Assembly: GCF_022919135.1 (NCBI RefSeq)
Contig: NZ_CP095049.1
Coordinates: forward strand, 1,550,001-1,614,000
DNA length: 64,000 bases
Origin: Hymenobacter cellulosivorans
GTDB taxonomy: Bacteria; Bacteroidota; Bacteroidia; Cytophagales; Hymenobacteraceae
Reading direction: 5' to 3'
Under the pieces are notes generated by a model that was not told the origin of the DNA, did not search any database, and saw nothing but the letters and a program-made list of their open reading frames with translations. Below are positions 25,324 to 34,747 of this stretch, piece after piece. The translations under genes and the position numbers were made by a program. Within the stretch, counting starts at the first letter, position 1, and every line of letters begins with the position of its first letter.

Positions 25324-28300
25324 TTATAGGTCTTCTCGTAGAAGCGCTGATACTCTTCTACGTCCTTGCTTTGCAGCAGCAGCGGGAGGTTATCAATACC
25401 GATAATGACAGTTTGGTAACCCGCACCCCGCAATTTGGCCAACGGCGACTGGGGCCCGCGCAGCTTCAGGGCGTAGCTCTGGGCTACTTTGGCGCCCGGC
25501 AATGATTGTACCACCACCAGGTCCATATTGTCGCCGAGCACTACCTGCTGTACCTGCAAATTATTGACGCGGTAGAAGCGGTTGTTGTAGGTCGCCAGCT
25601 GCGCCGGCAGTTCCTGGGTGGGCGCAGCTCCTTTCGGGAAAGCCAGTACCACCGCGTGCCCAGCTGTAAGATTGGCGGCATAAGGTGTAGCTGGTTTAAC
25701 CGGGGCCGCGGGCAGAGTCGTTGGCTCAGGTGCCTTTGTTGTAGCAGGTGCAGGCGCTGCGGGTGCGGCAGCAGTTGGCTCAGGTGCAGGCGCTGGCGTT
25801 TTAGCGGCGGCCGCTGCTGCTGCCGCTATTTCCCTTTTGGTGAGCGTCCGGTTCGTCTTAGGATCCTTGTTAGTTGGTGCCTTGGGTTCGGGCGTTACAC
25901 TGGGTGCCACTGTAGCAGGCGTTGTAGTCGGGGTTGGTACTGGCTGCGACGCAGGCGCAGGAACCACGGAAGGAACTGGTACGGTGGGAGCGGGGGCGGC
26001 GGGCGGAGTTGCTGGGATAGTCGGAGCGGGCTTTACCAGGGAGGCCGGAGTTTCATCGGGGGCAAAGAGGATGCGCATCCGGTTTTCAACCTCTCCGGGC
26101 CGAAACATAGAAACTACCGGCTTGTCGGTAGACGCCAGGGCTCCGGCAATCTGTCCTTCTTCGTAGCGTTTGTAGCTAGCCAGCAGGTCGCGCGCCTGCC
26201 CGGCCAGCGGACTTTCCGGGTAATCTTTCTGGAACTTCTCCACGGCCAGCTTCGCGGCAGCCGGGGGCTGGGTCCGGATAACCAACAGGGTGTTCAGGTA
26301 TGCTACCCGGTCGTTCAGGTCACTTACTGGGTTCTGCTTTTTGCTTCGGGCCAATACGGCCGTCGCCTTTTTGAACTCCTGCTTTTTGTAGAACGCAAAT
26401 GCCGAGTCGAGCTGCACAGCCACCTGCTCATTGGCCAGGGAAGTACGCCGCAGATATTCCGGGTCGGCTACCAGGCGGGCGTACGACGAGTTCGGATATT
26501 CCTGACGCAGGCGCTGGGCGTATGCCTCCGCTTTGGGGTCGTTCAGTTCCTTATAAATCAGGTAGAGACTGTAGAAAACCTCTGGGGAGTGCTTGCTCTG
26601 CGGAAAACGCGTCACCAGCTTCTCGTAGGTTTCGGCGGCACGCGCCTGCTCCTTTAGTTGCTGGCTGTAAATAGCGCCCAAGGCAAACAGAGCCTCTTCC
26701 ACCTGCTTCTGCGAAGCTTGCATCTGGGCCTCGGTCAGGGGCAGGTTCTGGCGGTAGGTGGCGGCCAGTTGCCGGGCCTGGGCGGCCGGGTCAGCGGCGG
26801 CCGACAGCGTAGCGCCTTCCACCGGGTTGACCCGGGTGCTACTTCCGCCCGCAATGGACAGCGGCACGTTGCCGCCCTGCGCCGTAGCCGGCGACGAGGA
26901 AATCTGGCTGCTGGTCCGCCAGTTGTCCTGCAATTGCCGGTCACCCCAGCGCCGGACGAATTCCGCTTTAGCCGTGCTCAGCGCCGTGGGGTTATCGAAG
27001 TAGAAAAGTGCGCCACCAGCCCCATTTGCCAAGGCCAGCGGGTCCACATTAGAGTCACCGGGCCGCAGGGCACTCACGCCACTGGCCGCTTGCTGCTCAA
27101 TCCGGGCCGCACGTTCCTGCTGGGCGGCTATGCGGTCAGCTTCCTGCTTACGGGCTGTTATTTCGGCCGTAGCAAAGGTCAGGAGCTGGGTGCGCAGCGC
27201 GGCCGAGTCCAGCCGAGCCAGGGCCTGCAAGCTGTCCTGGGTTTCGATGGTAGTAATCTGCTTGGCGAATTCTTTTAGAATGTCGCTCCGTTCGGCCGTA
27301 GCGGCGTATTCGGGGGCCGCCCGGTCCATGTTTTGCACGGTGCTGTCGTAGTAGGCGGCGGCCAGCCGGTACTTCTGCAGGTTCTCGTAGTAAATGCGAC
27401 CCGACAGCAGATAGGTGTAGGACTTCTGCGCCCGGTTGGCGCTATTGGCTCGGGAAGCTTTGCGCAGCAGAGCCAAGGCCTTGTCGTACTGCTGCTGCCG
27501 ATATTCCAGCCGCGCCATTTCGTAGTATATCTTGTCGGTATACTCCTTGTTCTTGGTGTCCTTAAGCAGCTTGGCAAAATATTTATCCAGGCGGGCCCGG
27601 TCGTTGGCGTTCAGGTCCGAAACTTGGCCCAGCATCAGCTTCGAGAAAAAGTCTAGCTCGTAGGGCGGATTCTTCTTCAGAATCTTATTCAGTTGCGCAT
27701 AGGCATCCTTGTCCTGCCCGTTGGCCTGGTAGAGCTGGGCCAGAATGTAGCGCGTGCGTGACTGCTCGTTTTTGGGCGAGATGTAAGGAATGGCTTTCTC
27801 CAGGTTGACGATGGCTTGTTTCTGGTCGCCGGTCAGCAAAAAATACTCGGCCCGGGTCAAAAACAGCTCCCGGGCATTCTGCTCTACGCCTTGCTCTTTG
27901 TCGAGAATATCCGAAACGGCGGCAGCGTTGTCATATTCCTTCAGCGCCAGAAACGTACGCATCAGCCAGATCAGGGCCTCGTGCTTGGCATTGACGTCCT
28001 TGCTGGTCGTGTTGACGTACTTGAAGGTCTTGCCTGCGTCTTCGTACTCCTTCTTATAATAGCGCGCCTTGCCGATAACCAGGTAGCTGTCATCGGTCCA
28101 GTCGGAGCCGGGGCGGTGCTGAATCGGCAGCGAAGCTTTTTTAATAATGTCGTCCAGGTCGGCCGTTACGCGGCCCACGGTAGCATCGTCCAGGGTCGGA
28201 AACAGCGGCAGCACCCGATTGTAGTCGTTGATGCGGGCCTTATATAAAGTCTCCTCGGTAGCCCGCAGCTTCTCGCGGGCCAGGAAAAAGCCATTGTCGC

Positions 28301-28421
28301 GGGCCACGATGTTCTCGTAGGTACGGCCCACCACGGACTTACGTTCCGAAGAGCAGGCCGCCACGCCCAGCAGCAGGGCAACCGGGGCAATAAGCAGGCG
28401 GAAAAGCGGATACTTTGTCAA
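25320..28421 (-). CDS. sprE: T9SS/gliding lipoprotein SprE (PorW), TPR protein
   Basis: Outer-membrane lipoprotein needed for type IX secretion and gliding in studied Bacteroidota. 1033 residues: lipobox LLGVAAC near residue 22, the family start RTYENIVARDNGFFLAREKLRATEETLYKAR, then many tetratricopeptide-type helices (ALIWLMRTFLALKEYDNAAAVSDIL, EVFYSLYLIYKELNDPKAEAYAQRL), and a C-terminal domain (GHAVVLAFPKGAAP... FYEKTYK) like the SprE/PorW tail. Between them lies about 130 residues rich in Pro, Ala and Thr with an Ala9 run (REIAAAAAAAAK), longer than I expect for the family. Divergent from the ATP synthase genes; upstream of the PBP gene. Confidence 0.85.
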   Translation of the reverse strand: MTKYPLFRLLIAPVALLLGVAACSSERKSVVGRTYENIVARDNGFFLAREKLRATEETLYKARINDYNRVLPLFPTLDDATVGRVTADLDDIIKKASLPIQHRPGSDWTDDSYLVIGKARYYKKEYEDAGKTFKYVNTTSKDVNAKHEALIWLMRTFLALKEYDNAAAVSDILDKEQGVEQNARELFLTRAEYFLLTGDQKQAIVNLEKAIPYISPKNEQSRTRYILAQLYQANGQDKDAYAQLNKILKKNPPYELDFFSKLMLGQVSDLNANDRARLDKYFAKLLKDTKNKEYTDKIYYEMARLEYRQQQYDKALALLRKASRANSANRAQKSYTYLLSGRIYYENLQKYRLAAAYYDSTVQNMDRAAPEYAATAERSDILKEFAKQITTIETQDSLQALARLDSAALRTQLLTFATAEITARKQEADRIAAQQERAARIEQQAASGVSALRPGDSNVDPLALANGAGGALFYFDNPTALSTAKAEFVRRWGDRQLQDNWRTSSQISSSPATAQGGNVPLSIAGGSSTRVNPVEGATLSAAADPAAQARQLAATYRQNLPLTEAQMQASQKQVEEALFALGAIYSQQLKEQARAAETYEKLVTRFPQSKHSPEVFYSLYLIYKELNDPKAEAYAQRLRQEYPNSSYARLVADPEYLRRTSLANEQVAVQLDSAFAFYKKQEFKKATAVLARSKKQNPVSDLNDRVAYLNTLLVIRTQPPAAAKLAVEKFQKDYPESPLAGQARDLLASYKRYEEGQIAGALASTDKPVVSMFRPGEVENRMRILFAPDETPASLVKPAPTIPATPPAAPAPTVPVPSVVPAPASQPVPTPTTTPATVAPSVTPEPKAPTNKDPKTNRTLTKREIAAAAAAAAKTPAPAPEPTAAAPAAPAPATTKAPEPTTLPAAPVKPATPYAANLTAGHAVVLAFPKGAAPTQELPAQLATYNNRFYRVNNLQVQQVVLGDNMDLVVVQSLPGAKVAQSYALKLRGPQSPLAKLRGAGYQTVIIGIDNLPLLLQSKDVEEYQRFYEKTYK

Positions 28422-28609
28422 AGCAGATAGTAGGGTCGAGGCCTGGGGTAGCAGATTTAAACGCGCATCCTCCGCCGATTCGTTCGCTCGGGCAGCACGC
28501 GCTGCCTCTACAACGCAGCACTTTGGGTAAAATTACGGTTTTTCCGTAGCCACCACCGTTTGCCTGCGTATCTGGCAAGTCGGCTGGCCGTCAGTGCCCG
28601 GAAAATCAA

Positions 28610-28617
28610 TACTTTCG
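28610..28617 (+). promoter_or_regulatory. possible -7 element of the ATP synthase operon
   Basis: TACTTTCG is one base from TAnnTTTG and lies 22 bases before the ATG at 28640. The -33 element is unclear. Confidence 0.35.
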
Positions 28618-28639
28618 CACCCCCAAACCTGCTCCTGCC

Positions 28640-28879
28640 ATGGCCGACGTCCCACCCAAGCCCCAAAACTCCAACGAAACCGACCGGCTGCGGGCCTTCG
28701 CCAAATACTCCGGCCTGGCCTTTCAGATGCTGGCTATAATAGGAGTGTGTGCCTGGGCCGGCATCAAGCTCGACGAGTACGTTCACAACGACAAGCCCTG
28801 GTACACCATTGGCCTGATGGTGTTCGGCCTGATTGCGGCCACCTACCAGGTCATCCGCTCCCTTTCCCGCAACGAATAA
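28640..28879 (+). CDS. AtpZ/AtpI-like ATP synthase accessory protein
   Basis: A 79-residue membrane protein with two helices (SGLAFQMLAIIGVCAWAGIKLD and WYTIGLMVFGLIAATYQVIRSL). The pattern of the first helix ending in a Gly-xxx-Leu-Asp turn is that of the AtpZ/AtpI proteins that precede ATP synthase operons and are thought to help c-ring assembly or Mg/Ca transport. First gene of the atp run, ten bases before the next gene. Role assigned from family resemblance and position. Confidence 0.8.
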   Translation: MADVPPKPQNSNETDRLRAFAKYSGLAFQMLAIIGVCAWAGIKLDEYVHNDKPWYTIGLMVFGLIAATYQVIRSLSRNE

Positions 28880-28888
28880 GCCCAAGCC

Positions 28889-29293
28889 GTGACGTTTCTT
28901 CGCAACTTTTTGATTTTCTGCGCCATCATCTGGGCCATCATGTACGGCCTGCAGATGCAGTTTGGGGCCGCCGTTATTCACCCCAAAGCCTACTACATCC
29001 TGGGCTTCTTTGCCGTGCTTACCGGCGTCACTTATTGGCTGACCGCAGTGCTGCTCAGGGCCAACCCCGACGGGTTCATGGTCGCCTTTTTCGGCGGCAT
29101 GGTGCTGCGGCTGCTACTGTCGCTGACTCTGGTATTAGTCTTCCTGTACAAAGGCGGTGGCAAGGAAGGTCACGGCACCTGGACCTTTCTCGGGAGCTTC
29201 TTCTTAATGTATTTCTTATTTGCCGGGTTTGAAATCTGGAGCATCCTGAGTAACTTGCGCCCGTTTTCAAAACCGGGTGAAAGCCAATTGTGA
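28889..29293 (+). CDS. small membrane protein of the atp operon
   Basis: A 134-residue protein with four predicted membrane segments (FLIFCAIIWAIMYGLQMQF, YYILGFFAVLTGVTYWL, MVAFFGGMVLRLLLSLTLVLVFL, FLGSFFLMYFLFAGFEIWSIL). It probably starts at the GTG 28889, which keeps the first segment whole; the first ATG would cut into it. The position, between an AtpZ/I-like gene and atpB, and the size are those of the AtpI-like/uncI slot in other bacteria, so it may assist ATP synthase assembly. I do not recognise a named family. Confidence 0.8.
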   Translation: MTFLRNFLIFCAIIWAIMYGLQMQFGAAVIHPKAYYILGFFAVLTGVTYWLTAVLLRANPDGFMVAFFGGMVLRLLLSLTLVLVFLYKGGGKEGHGTWTFLGSFFLMYFLFAGFEIWSILSNLRPFSKPGESQL

Positions 29294-29326
29294 AGGTTTT
29301 GTGAACAGCACCCTAACCCTCTTTGA

Positions 29327-30397
29327 ATGAAGCGTTTACTGATAGCTCTCTTCTGCATTCTTTCGCTTCCCGTGTTTGCCAACGAACCCACCGCAACACA
29401 GGCCGAAGCAACCGACAAGGAGGCCTTCAGCCCCGGGGAGATGATTCTGCACCACATCGGGGACGCGCACGAATGGCATTTCGCCACCCTCGGCGACGAG
29501 GAACACGGTACGCACCTGACCATTCCGCTGCCCGTTATTGCCTATCAACCCGCCAAAGGCCTGAGTGTTTTCTCGTCCTCTAACCTGGCCGAAGGTAAGT
29601 CATACAACGGCCTGAAGCTGGAGCACGAGCACCTCGTAGCCGAAGACGGCGGCAAGGTATACGATTTCTCGATTACCAAAAACGTAGCCTCGCTTATTTT
29701 AAGCGGTATCATTCTGCTGCTCGTGTTTACGGCCGTAGCCCGTGGCTACCGCAAAAACCACGGCGGTGCCCCCCGCGGTGTGCAGTCATTCTTCGAACCC
29801 ATCGTGGTTTTCATCCGCGACGAAGTAGCGAAGAAGTCCATCGGTCCCAAGTATGAGCGCTACATGCCTTACCTGCTGACCATCTTCTTCTTTATCTGGT
29901 TCAACAACCTGCTGGGCCTCATGCCAGGTGCTGCTAACCTCACCGGCAACATCGCCGTGACGATGACCCTGGCTCTGCTGACGCTGATTATCACGCTGGC
30001 TAGCTCTAACAAGAACTACTGGGCTCACATCTTCGCCACCCCCGGCGTGCCCAAGGCCTTGCTGCCCATCATGATTCCGGTAGAACTCATCGGTGTAGTG
30101 GTAAAGCCCTTCTCCCTGATGATTCGTCTATTTGCCAACATCACGGCCGGCCACATTGTAATTCTGAGCTTTATTTCGCTCATCTTCATTTTCCAGAGCG
30201 TCTTCATCAGCCCCGTAACCCTGGCCTTCGGCCTGTTCATCAACTTGCTGGAGCTGCTGGTTGCCATTCTGCAGGCCTACATCTTCACCCTACTCACCGC
30301 TATGTATATCGGTGGCGCCGTTGAAGAACACCACGATGCTGATTACCAGATGGGTGGCGGCGACGGTGCTGAGCCGGCTCACGCTCACGGTCACTAG
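29327..30397 (+). CDS. atpB: F0F1 ATP synthase subunit a
   Basis: Stator half-channel subunit of F0. 356 residues, longer than in proteobacteria because of an N-terminal exported extension: signal-like MKRLLIALFCILSLPVFA then a soluble stretch with GEMILHHIGDAHEWHFATLG, as usual for Bacteroidota. Membrane helices start at about residue 118; the conserved Arg is in KPFSLMIRLFANITAGHIVILSF. The C-terminus is His-rich (EEHHDADYQ... HAHGH). It is followed by atpE after 51 bases. Confidence 0.96.
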   Translation: MKRLLIALFCILSLPVFANEPTATQAEATDKEAFSPGEMILHHIGDAHEWHFATLGDEEHGTHLTIPLPVIAYQPAKGLSVFSSSNLAEGKSYNGLKLEHEHLVAEDGGKVYDFSITKNVASLILSGIILLLVFTAVARGYRKNHGGAPRGVQSFFEPIVVFIRDEVAKKSIGPKYERYMPYLLTIFFFIWFNNLLGLMPGAANLTGNIAVTMTLALLTLIITLASSNKNYWAHIFATPGVPKALLPIMIPVELIGVVVKPFSLMIRLFANITAGHIVILSFISLIFIFQSVFISPVTLAFGLFINLLELLVAILQAYIFTLLTAMYIGGAVEEHHDADYQMGGGDGAEPAHAHGH

Positions 30398-30439
30398 TAT
30401 TCCTCACCCCAGATTTTTTGTTTTTCACTCCCCCTCTAA

Positions 30440-30709
<270 letters not shown>

Positions 30710-30730
30710 AGCTAGGGGCATTGCCTAAGC

Positions 30731-30770
30731 AGCCCGCTGCGCATCGCTTCGGCGCACGGCGCGGCGGGCT
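30731..30770 (+). terminator. GC-rich hairpin between atpE and atpF
   Basis: Outer arms AGCCCGC (30731-30737) and GCGGGCT (30764-30770), with further GCGC pairings inside. A T-rich run (GGCTTTTTGG) follows a few bases later. It could be an attenuator or mRNA stabiliser that raises atpE expression over downstream genes. Confidence 0.5.
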
Positions 30771-30851
30771 GACTTGGCTTTTTGGGGTTGCTGGAACGGC
30801 TGGTTTACCGCCTTTCTCTTCCTTAATCCACCCACTTCCTACTCTGAGAAT

Positions 30852-31346
30852 ATGGACTTAATAACCCCTAATATTGGCCTGGTCTTCTGGCAGCTGGTGA
30901 TTTTCCTCATCGTGCTGTTTCTGCTGGCCAAATTTGCCTGGAAACCAATTCTCGGCTCCCTCAAGGAGCGTGAGGATTCGATTGAGAATGCTCTGCGCAT
31001 GGCCGAACAAGCCAAGCTGGAGATGCAGCAGCTCAAAGCCGGTAACGAAAAACTTATTGCCGAAGCTCGCTTAGAGCGCGACAAGATGATGCAGGAAGCC
31101 ACGCAAATGGCTAACCAGCTTATCGAGCAGGCCAAGGACAAAGCGACCGAAGAAGGCAGCCGCATGATCATGCAGGCTCGCGAAGCCATTCAGAACGAGA
31201 AACACGCTGCGCTGACCGAGGTGAAAAACACGGCTGCCAAGCTTTCCATCGACATTGCTGAGCGCATCCTGCGCCGCGAGCTGGCTGATGCCGGCTCCCA
31301 GCAGCAACTCGTGGACTCGTACCTGAAGGATGTAAAGTTGAATTAG
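30852..31346 (+). CDS. atpF: F0F1 ATP synthase subunit b
   Basis: Peripheral stalk subunit. The ATG at 30852 (MDLITPNIGLVFWQLVIFLIVLFLLAKFAWKPIL) gives the typical single N-terminal membrane helix followed by the conserved KFAWKPI turn, then a long charged coiled coil (EDSIENALRMAEQAKLEMQQLKAG...). 164 residues, normal. An upstream in-frame start would add a stretch that is not family-like. Its stop codon lies inside the left arm of the heptamer repeat at 31343. Confidence 0.95.
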   Translation: MDLITPNIGLVFWQLVIFLIVLFLLAKFAWKPILGSLKEREDSIENALRMAEQAKLEMQQLKAGNEKLIAEARLERDKMMQEATQMANQLIEQAKDKATEEGSRMIMQAREAIQNEKHAALTEVKNTAAKLSIDIAERILRRELADAGSQQQLVDSYLKDVKLN

Positions 31347-31425
31347 TAGTGAGTACTCGGTTCTGAATAAGCCGGCTGTTCAATGCCGGTTAGCTTAGGG
31401 CCAACTACCAGCTACTCAATACTAA
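31343..31425. repeat. inverted repeat built of heptamers, atpF-atpH gap
   Basis: Left arm 31343-31370: TTAGTAG, TGAGTAC, TCGGTTC, TGAATAA. Right arm 31405-31425 read on the minus strand: TTAGTAT, TGAGTAG, CTGGTAG. It occupies the gap from the atpF stop to six bases before the atpH start. More decayed than the other three, but uses the same TGAGTAN word as 25233-25323. Confidence 0.65.
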
Positions 31426-31430
31426 GAACG

Positions 31431-31994
31431 ATGTCAGAACAACGAGTTGCCTCCCGCTACGCCAAGTCCTTGCTGGATCTGGCCGAGGAGCGTGGAACGC
31501 TGGAGCAAGTAAAGCTCGACATGGATTTGTTCCGCAAAACGCTGGAACAGAACCGTGACCTGCGCTTGCTGCTGCGCAATCCCATCGTGAAATCCGATAA
31601 GAAGCTGGCGATTCTGCGGGCTATTTTCGGTGGCAAAGTGTCGGAAATCACGGAGAAGTTTTTCTCCATTGTGACCCAGCACAACCGCGAAAGCGCCCTG
31701 GAATGGGTAGCCACTGAGTTTCAAAGCCAGTACGATCTGCTGCGCGGCATGCAGGTAGCCCAGGTTACCACCGCAGCCCCGCTGGCTCCGGCCCTGCGCG
31801 AGCAGCTGAATACGATTGTTCGCGAACAGTCGGGTTTGCAGAACGTTACGCTCGAAGAAAAGGTTGATGAGTCGCTGATTGGTGGCTTCATCCTGCGGGT
31901 CGGCGACCGTCAGCTCGACGAGTCGGTTCGCAACAGCTTGCGCAAGCTGCGCAATTCCTTTAAAGAGAACCCCTACCAACACCATATAAATTAA
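31431..31994 (+). CDS. atpH: F0F1 ATP synthase subunit delta
   Basis: Connects the stalk to F1. The ATG at 31431 ([22 protein letters not shown]) is the family start; 187 residues. N-terminal six-helix region with [31 protein letters not shown], and C-terminal block [31 protein letters not shown] that matches the conserved GGxxLRVGDxxxDxSxxxxL end. Ends four bases before the atpA start. Confidence 0.95.
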   Translation: MSEQRVASRYAKSLLDLAEERGTLEQVKLDMDLFRKTLEQNRDLRLLLRNPIVKSDKKLAILRAIFGGKVSEITEKFFSIVTQHNRESALEWVATEFQSQYDLLRGMQVAQVTTAAPLAPALREQLNTIVREQSGLQNVTLEEKVDESLIGGFILRVGDRQLDESVRNSLRKLRNSFKENPYQHHIN

Positions 31995-31998
31995 CAAC

Positions 31999-33582
31999 AT
32001 GGCAGACGTGCGTCCGGATGAAGTATCCGCCATTCTGCGGGAGCAGCTGTCCAACTTCAAGACTGAAGCCGAACTCGAAGAGGTTGGTACGGTTCTGCAG
32101 GTTGGTGACGGTGTAGCCCGCATCTACGGGCTGGGCAATGCCCAGTCGGGGGAATTGATTGAATTTGAAAACGGCCTGCAAGCGCTGGTTCTCAACCTGG
32201 AAGAAGATAACGTAGGTGCCGTAATGCTCGGCGACTACAGCGGAATCCGGGAAGGTGCCACCGTAAAGCGGACCAATAAGATTGCTTCGATCCAGGTTGG
32301 CGAAGGCATCATCGGGCGCGTAGTAAACACGCTCGGTCAGCCCATCGACGGCCGCGGTCCTATTGCCGGCGACACGTTCGATATGCCCCTGGAGCGTAAG
32401 GCTCCCGGTGTAATCTACCGGCAGCCCGTAACCGAGCCCATGCAGACAGGTATCAAGGCTATTGACGCCATGATTCCGATTGGCCGGGGTCAGCGGGAGC
32501 TCATCATCGGCGACCGTCAGACGGGTAAGTCGACGGTAGCGCTTGACGCCATCCTGAACCAGCGCGAGTTCTTCGAGCGCGGCGAGCCAGTTTTCTGCAT
32601 CTACGTAGCCGTAGGCCAGAAAGCTTCGACCGTAGCTCAGGTAGTAAACGCCCTGCAGCGCGGTGGCGCCATGGACTACACCGTAGTAGTAGCCGCTTCG
32701 GCTTCCGACCCGGCTCCGATGCAGTTCTTTGCTCCCTTCACCGGTGCCGCCATCGGCGAATTCTTCCGCGACACGGGCCGCCCGGCCCTGGTGGTCTACG
32801 ACGACTTGTCGAAGCAGGCCGTAGCCTACCGCGAAGTGTCGCTGCTGCTGCGTCGTCCTCCCGGACGTGAGGCTTACCCTGGTGACGTATTCTACCTGCA
32901 CAGCCGCCTGTTGGAGCGCGCCGCGAAGATCAATTCTTCCGACTCGATTGCTGCCGACATGAACGACCTGCCCCAGAGCATCAAGCACCTGGTGAAAGGT
33001 GGCGGTTCGCTGACGGCTCTGCCCATCATCGAAACCCAGGCTGGTGACGTTTCGGCGTACATCCCGACGAACGTAATTTCGATTACGGACGGGCAGATCT
33101 TCCTCGAAACCAACCTCTTCAACTCTGGTGTGCGTCCCGCCATCAACGTAGGTATCTCGGTATCGCGCGTAGGTGGTAACGCCCAGATCAAGTCGATGAA
33201 GAAGGTGGCCGGTACGCTGAAGCTCGACCAGGCCCAGTTCCGCGAGCTGGAAGCCTTCGCCAAGTTCGGCTCCGACCTCGACGCCTCGACCAAGCTCACC
33301 ATCGAGCGGGGCCGTCGTAACCTCGAAATCCTGAAGCAGCCCCAGTTCTCGCCCGTAAAGGTGGAAGACCAGGTGGCCATTATCTACGCTGCTACCAACG
33401 GTCTGCTCGACCAGGTGCCCGTAGACAAGGTTCGGGCCTTCGAAACCGAGTTCCGTCAGGTGATGCAGTCGCGCCACCCCGAGGAGCTCAAGGCTCTGAA
33501 GGCTGGTAAGCTGGATGACACCATCACGGGTGCTATCCGTCAGGTTGCCAAAGACCTGTCGGCGGTTTACGCTTCTAAGTAA
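31999..33582 (+). CDS. atpA: F0F1 ATP synthase subunit alpha
   Basis: Non-catalytic nucleotide-binding subunit of F1. 527 residues with Walker [10 protein letters not shown] (about residue 170), [13 protein letters not shown] with the Walker B Asp, the signature [17 protein letters not shown] and the N-terminal beta-barrel ([25 protein letters not shown]). Intact throughout. Followed by the heptamer inverted repeat and then atpG. The catalytic beta subunit (atpD) and epsilon (atpC) are not in the window, as is usual for Bacteroidota where they lie elsewhere. Confidence 0.98.
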   Translation: MADVRPDEVSAILREQLSNFKTEAELEEVGTVLQVGDGVARIYGLGNAQSGELIEFENGLQALVLNLEEDNVGAVMLGDYSGIREGATVKRTNKIASIQVGEGIIGRVVNTLGQPIDGRGPIAGDTFDMPLERKAPGVIYRQPVTEPMQTGIKAIDAMIPIGRGQRELIIGDRQTGKSTVALDAILNQREFFERGEPVFCIYVAVGQKASTVAQVVNALQRGGAMDYTVVVAASASDPAPMQFFAPFTGAAIGEFFRDTGRPALVVYDDLSKQAVAYREVSLLLRRPPGREAYPGDVFYLHSRLLERAAKINSSDSIAADMNDLPQSIKHLVKGGGSLTALPIIETQAGDVSAYIPTNVISITDGQIFLETNLFNSGVRPAINVGISVSRVGGNAQIKSMKKVAGTLKLDQAQFRELEAFAKFGSDLDASTKLTIERGRRNLEILKQPQFSPVKVEDQVAIIYAATNGLLDQVPVDKVRAFETEFRQVMQSRHPEELKALKAGKLDDTITGAIRQVAKDLSAVYASK

Positions 33583-33586
33583 TTCA

Positions 33587-33676
33587 TTGGTTGTCAGTTG
33601 TTGGTTGTCAGTTGTCAGGAGAAGGCCGCAGGGTCTTGCCCAAACTGACAACCGACAACGAGCAACTGACAACTTA
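33587..33676. repeat. inverted repeat built of TCAGTTG heptamers, atpA-atpG gap
   Basis: Left arm 33587-33621: TTGGTTG, TCAGTTG, TTGGTTG, TCAGTTG, TCAGGAG. Right arm 33642-33676 read on the minus strand: TAAGTTG, TCAGTTG, CTCGTTG, TCGGTTG, TCAGTTT. Five against five in register, 27 of 35 positions identical by my count, with a 20-base loop. Begins four bases after the atpA stop and ends 11 bases before atpG. Confidence 0.85.
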
Positions 33677-33687
33677 TTTTCACGAGA

Positions 33688-34581
33688 ATGGCTAGCTTAA
33701 AAGAAGTCCGCAACCGCATTGTATCGGTGCAAAGCACGCAGCAAATCACCAAAGCCATGAAAATGGTGGCGGCGGCTAAGCTGCGTCGGGCCCAGGACAA
33801 CATCCTGCGCATGCGCCCCTACGCCCAGCGGCTCAACAGCATTCTGAGCAACCTCACCAGCCTGGCCGGCGACGACGTAGTGAGCGAATACGGTGAGCAG
33901 CGCGACGTGCGCCGCGTGCTGATTATCGCCATTACTTCCGACCGGGGTCTGGCCGGTGCTTTCAACAGCAACATCTTCAAGGGGGTGAATGCCCTGATTG
34001 CGGAGCGCTATGCTGCTCAGGCTGCGGCCGGCAACATTACGGTGCTGGCCATTGGCAAGCGCGCCCACGAGTACTACTCGAAGCGTGGACCGGTGTTGGG
34101 CAACTACACCCACGTCTTCGGCCAATTGTCGTTCGACACGGTACGCGCCGCGGCTGAACAAGCCATGGAAGGTTTCCGGACCGGGCAGTTCGACGAGGTA
34201 ACGATGGTCTACAACGAGTTCCGGAACGTGGCGACGCAAATCGTTCGGGCCGAGCAGTTGTTGCCCCTGGTACCGGTTGAGGCTCCCGCTACGGCCGCCG
34301 CTACCTCGAACGTGGACTACATCTTCGAGCCCTCGAAAGAGGAAATCGTGCAGACCCTGATTCCCCAGTCGCTGAAGGTGCAGCTTTACAAGGCGGTGCT
34401 GGAGAGCAACGCTTCGGAGCACGGCGCCCGCATGACGGCCATGGACAAAGCCACCGAAAACGCCGGCGAGCTGCTCAAGTCGCTCAAGCTTACCTACAAC
34501 CGTACGCGTCAGGCGGCCATTACCACCGAGATTCTCGAAATCGTGGGTGGGGCCGAAGCCCTGGCGGCCAGCCGCGGCTAG
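33688..34581 (+). CDS. atpG: F0F1 ATP synthase subunit gamma
   Basis: Central rotor shaft. 297 residues. N-terminal helix MASLKEVRNRIVSVQSTQQITKAMKMVAAAKLRRAQ and C-terminal helix ASEHGARMTAMDKATENAGELLKSLKLTYNRTRQAAITTEILEIVGGAEAL are the conserved coiled-coil pair; ITSDRGLAGAFNSN is also typical. A short Ala/Thr insertion (VEAPATAAATSNVDYIFEP) is in the middle domain. Last gene of the run, with a terminator 20 bases beyond the stop. Confidence 0.97.
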   Translation: MASLKEVRNRIVSVQSTQQITKAMKMVAAAKLRRAQDNILRMRPYAQRLNSILSNLTSLAGDDVVSEYGEQRDVRRVLIIAITSDRGLAGAFNSNIFKGVNALIAERYAAQAAAGNITVLAIGKRAHEYYSKRGPVLGNYTHVFGQLSFDTVRAAAEQAMEGFRTGQFDEVTMVYNEFRNVATQIVRAEQLLPLVPVEAPATAAATSNVDYIFEPSKEEIVQTLIPQSLKVQLYKAVLESNASEHGARMTAMDKATENAGELLKSLKLTYNRTRQAAITTEILEIVGGAEALAASRG

Positions 34582-34601
34582 GACTGCTGATATTTTTGCT
34601 G

Positions 34602-34635
34602 AAAAGGCCCGCTTCCGCAAGGAGGCGGGCCTTTT
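34602..34635 (+). terminator. terminator of the atp operon
   Basis: Arms AAAAGGCCCGC and GCGGGCCTTTT around TTCCGCAAGGAG. Almost identical to the terminator at 36588-36616. Confidence 0.9.
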
Positions 34636-34747
34636 AGCGTTCCTTGCCCTGCGGTTTAAAGAAAAATACACAAAAACAAATCCTCATGCTACCTTGGCAT
34701 TCTATCAAAGTATGCCTCGTTCATTCCTCACTCATACCTGTTTTGCA

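Noticed and set aside
25506..26657. 383-codon plus-strand frame rich in Arg, Gly and Cys
   Set aside because: Mirror of the Pro/Ala/Thr-rich part of sprE; composition is explained by the complementary codons.
31960..33672. 570-codon open frame on the minus strand across atpA
   Set aside because: Antisense to an intact, highly conserved atpA; the translation has no signal or family motif. Long antisense frames are expected in GC-rich coding sequence.
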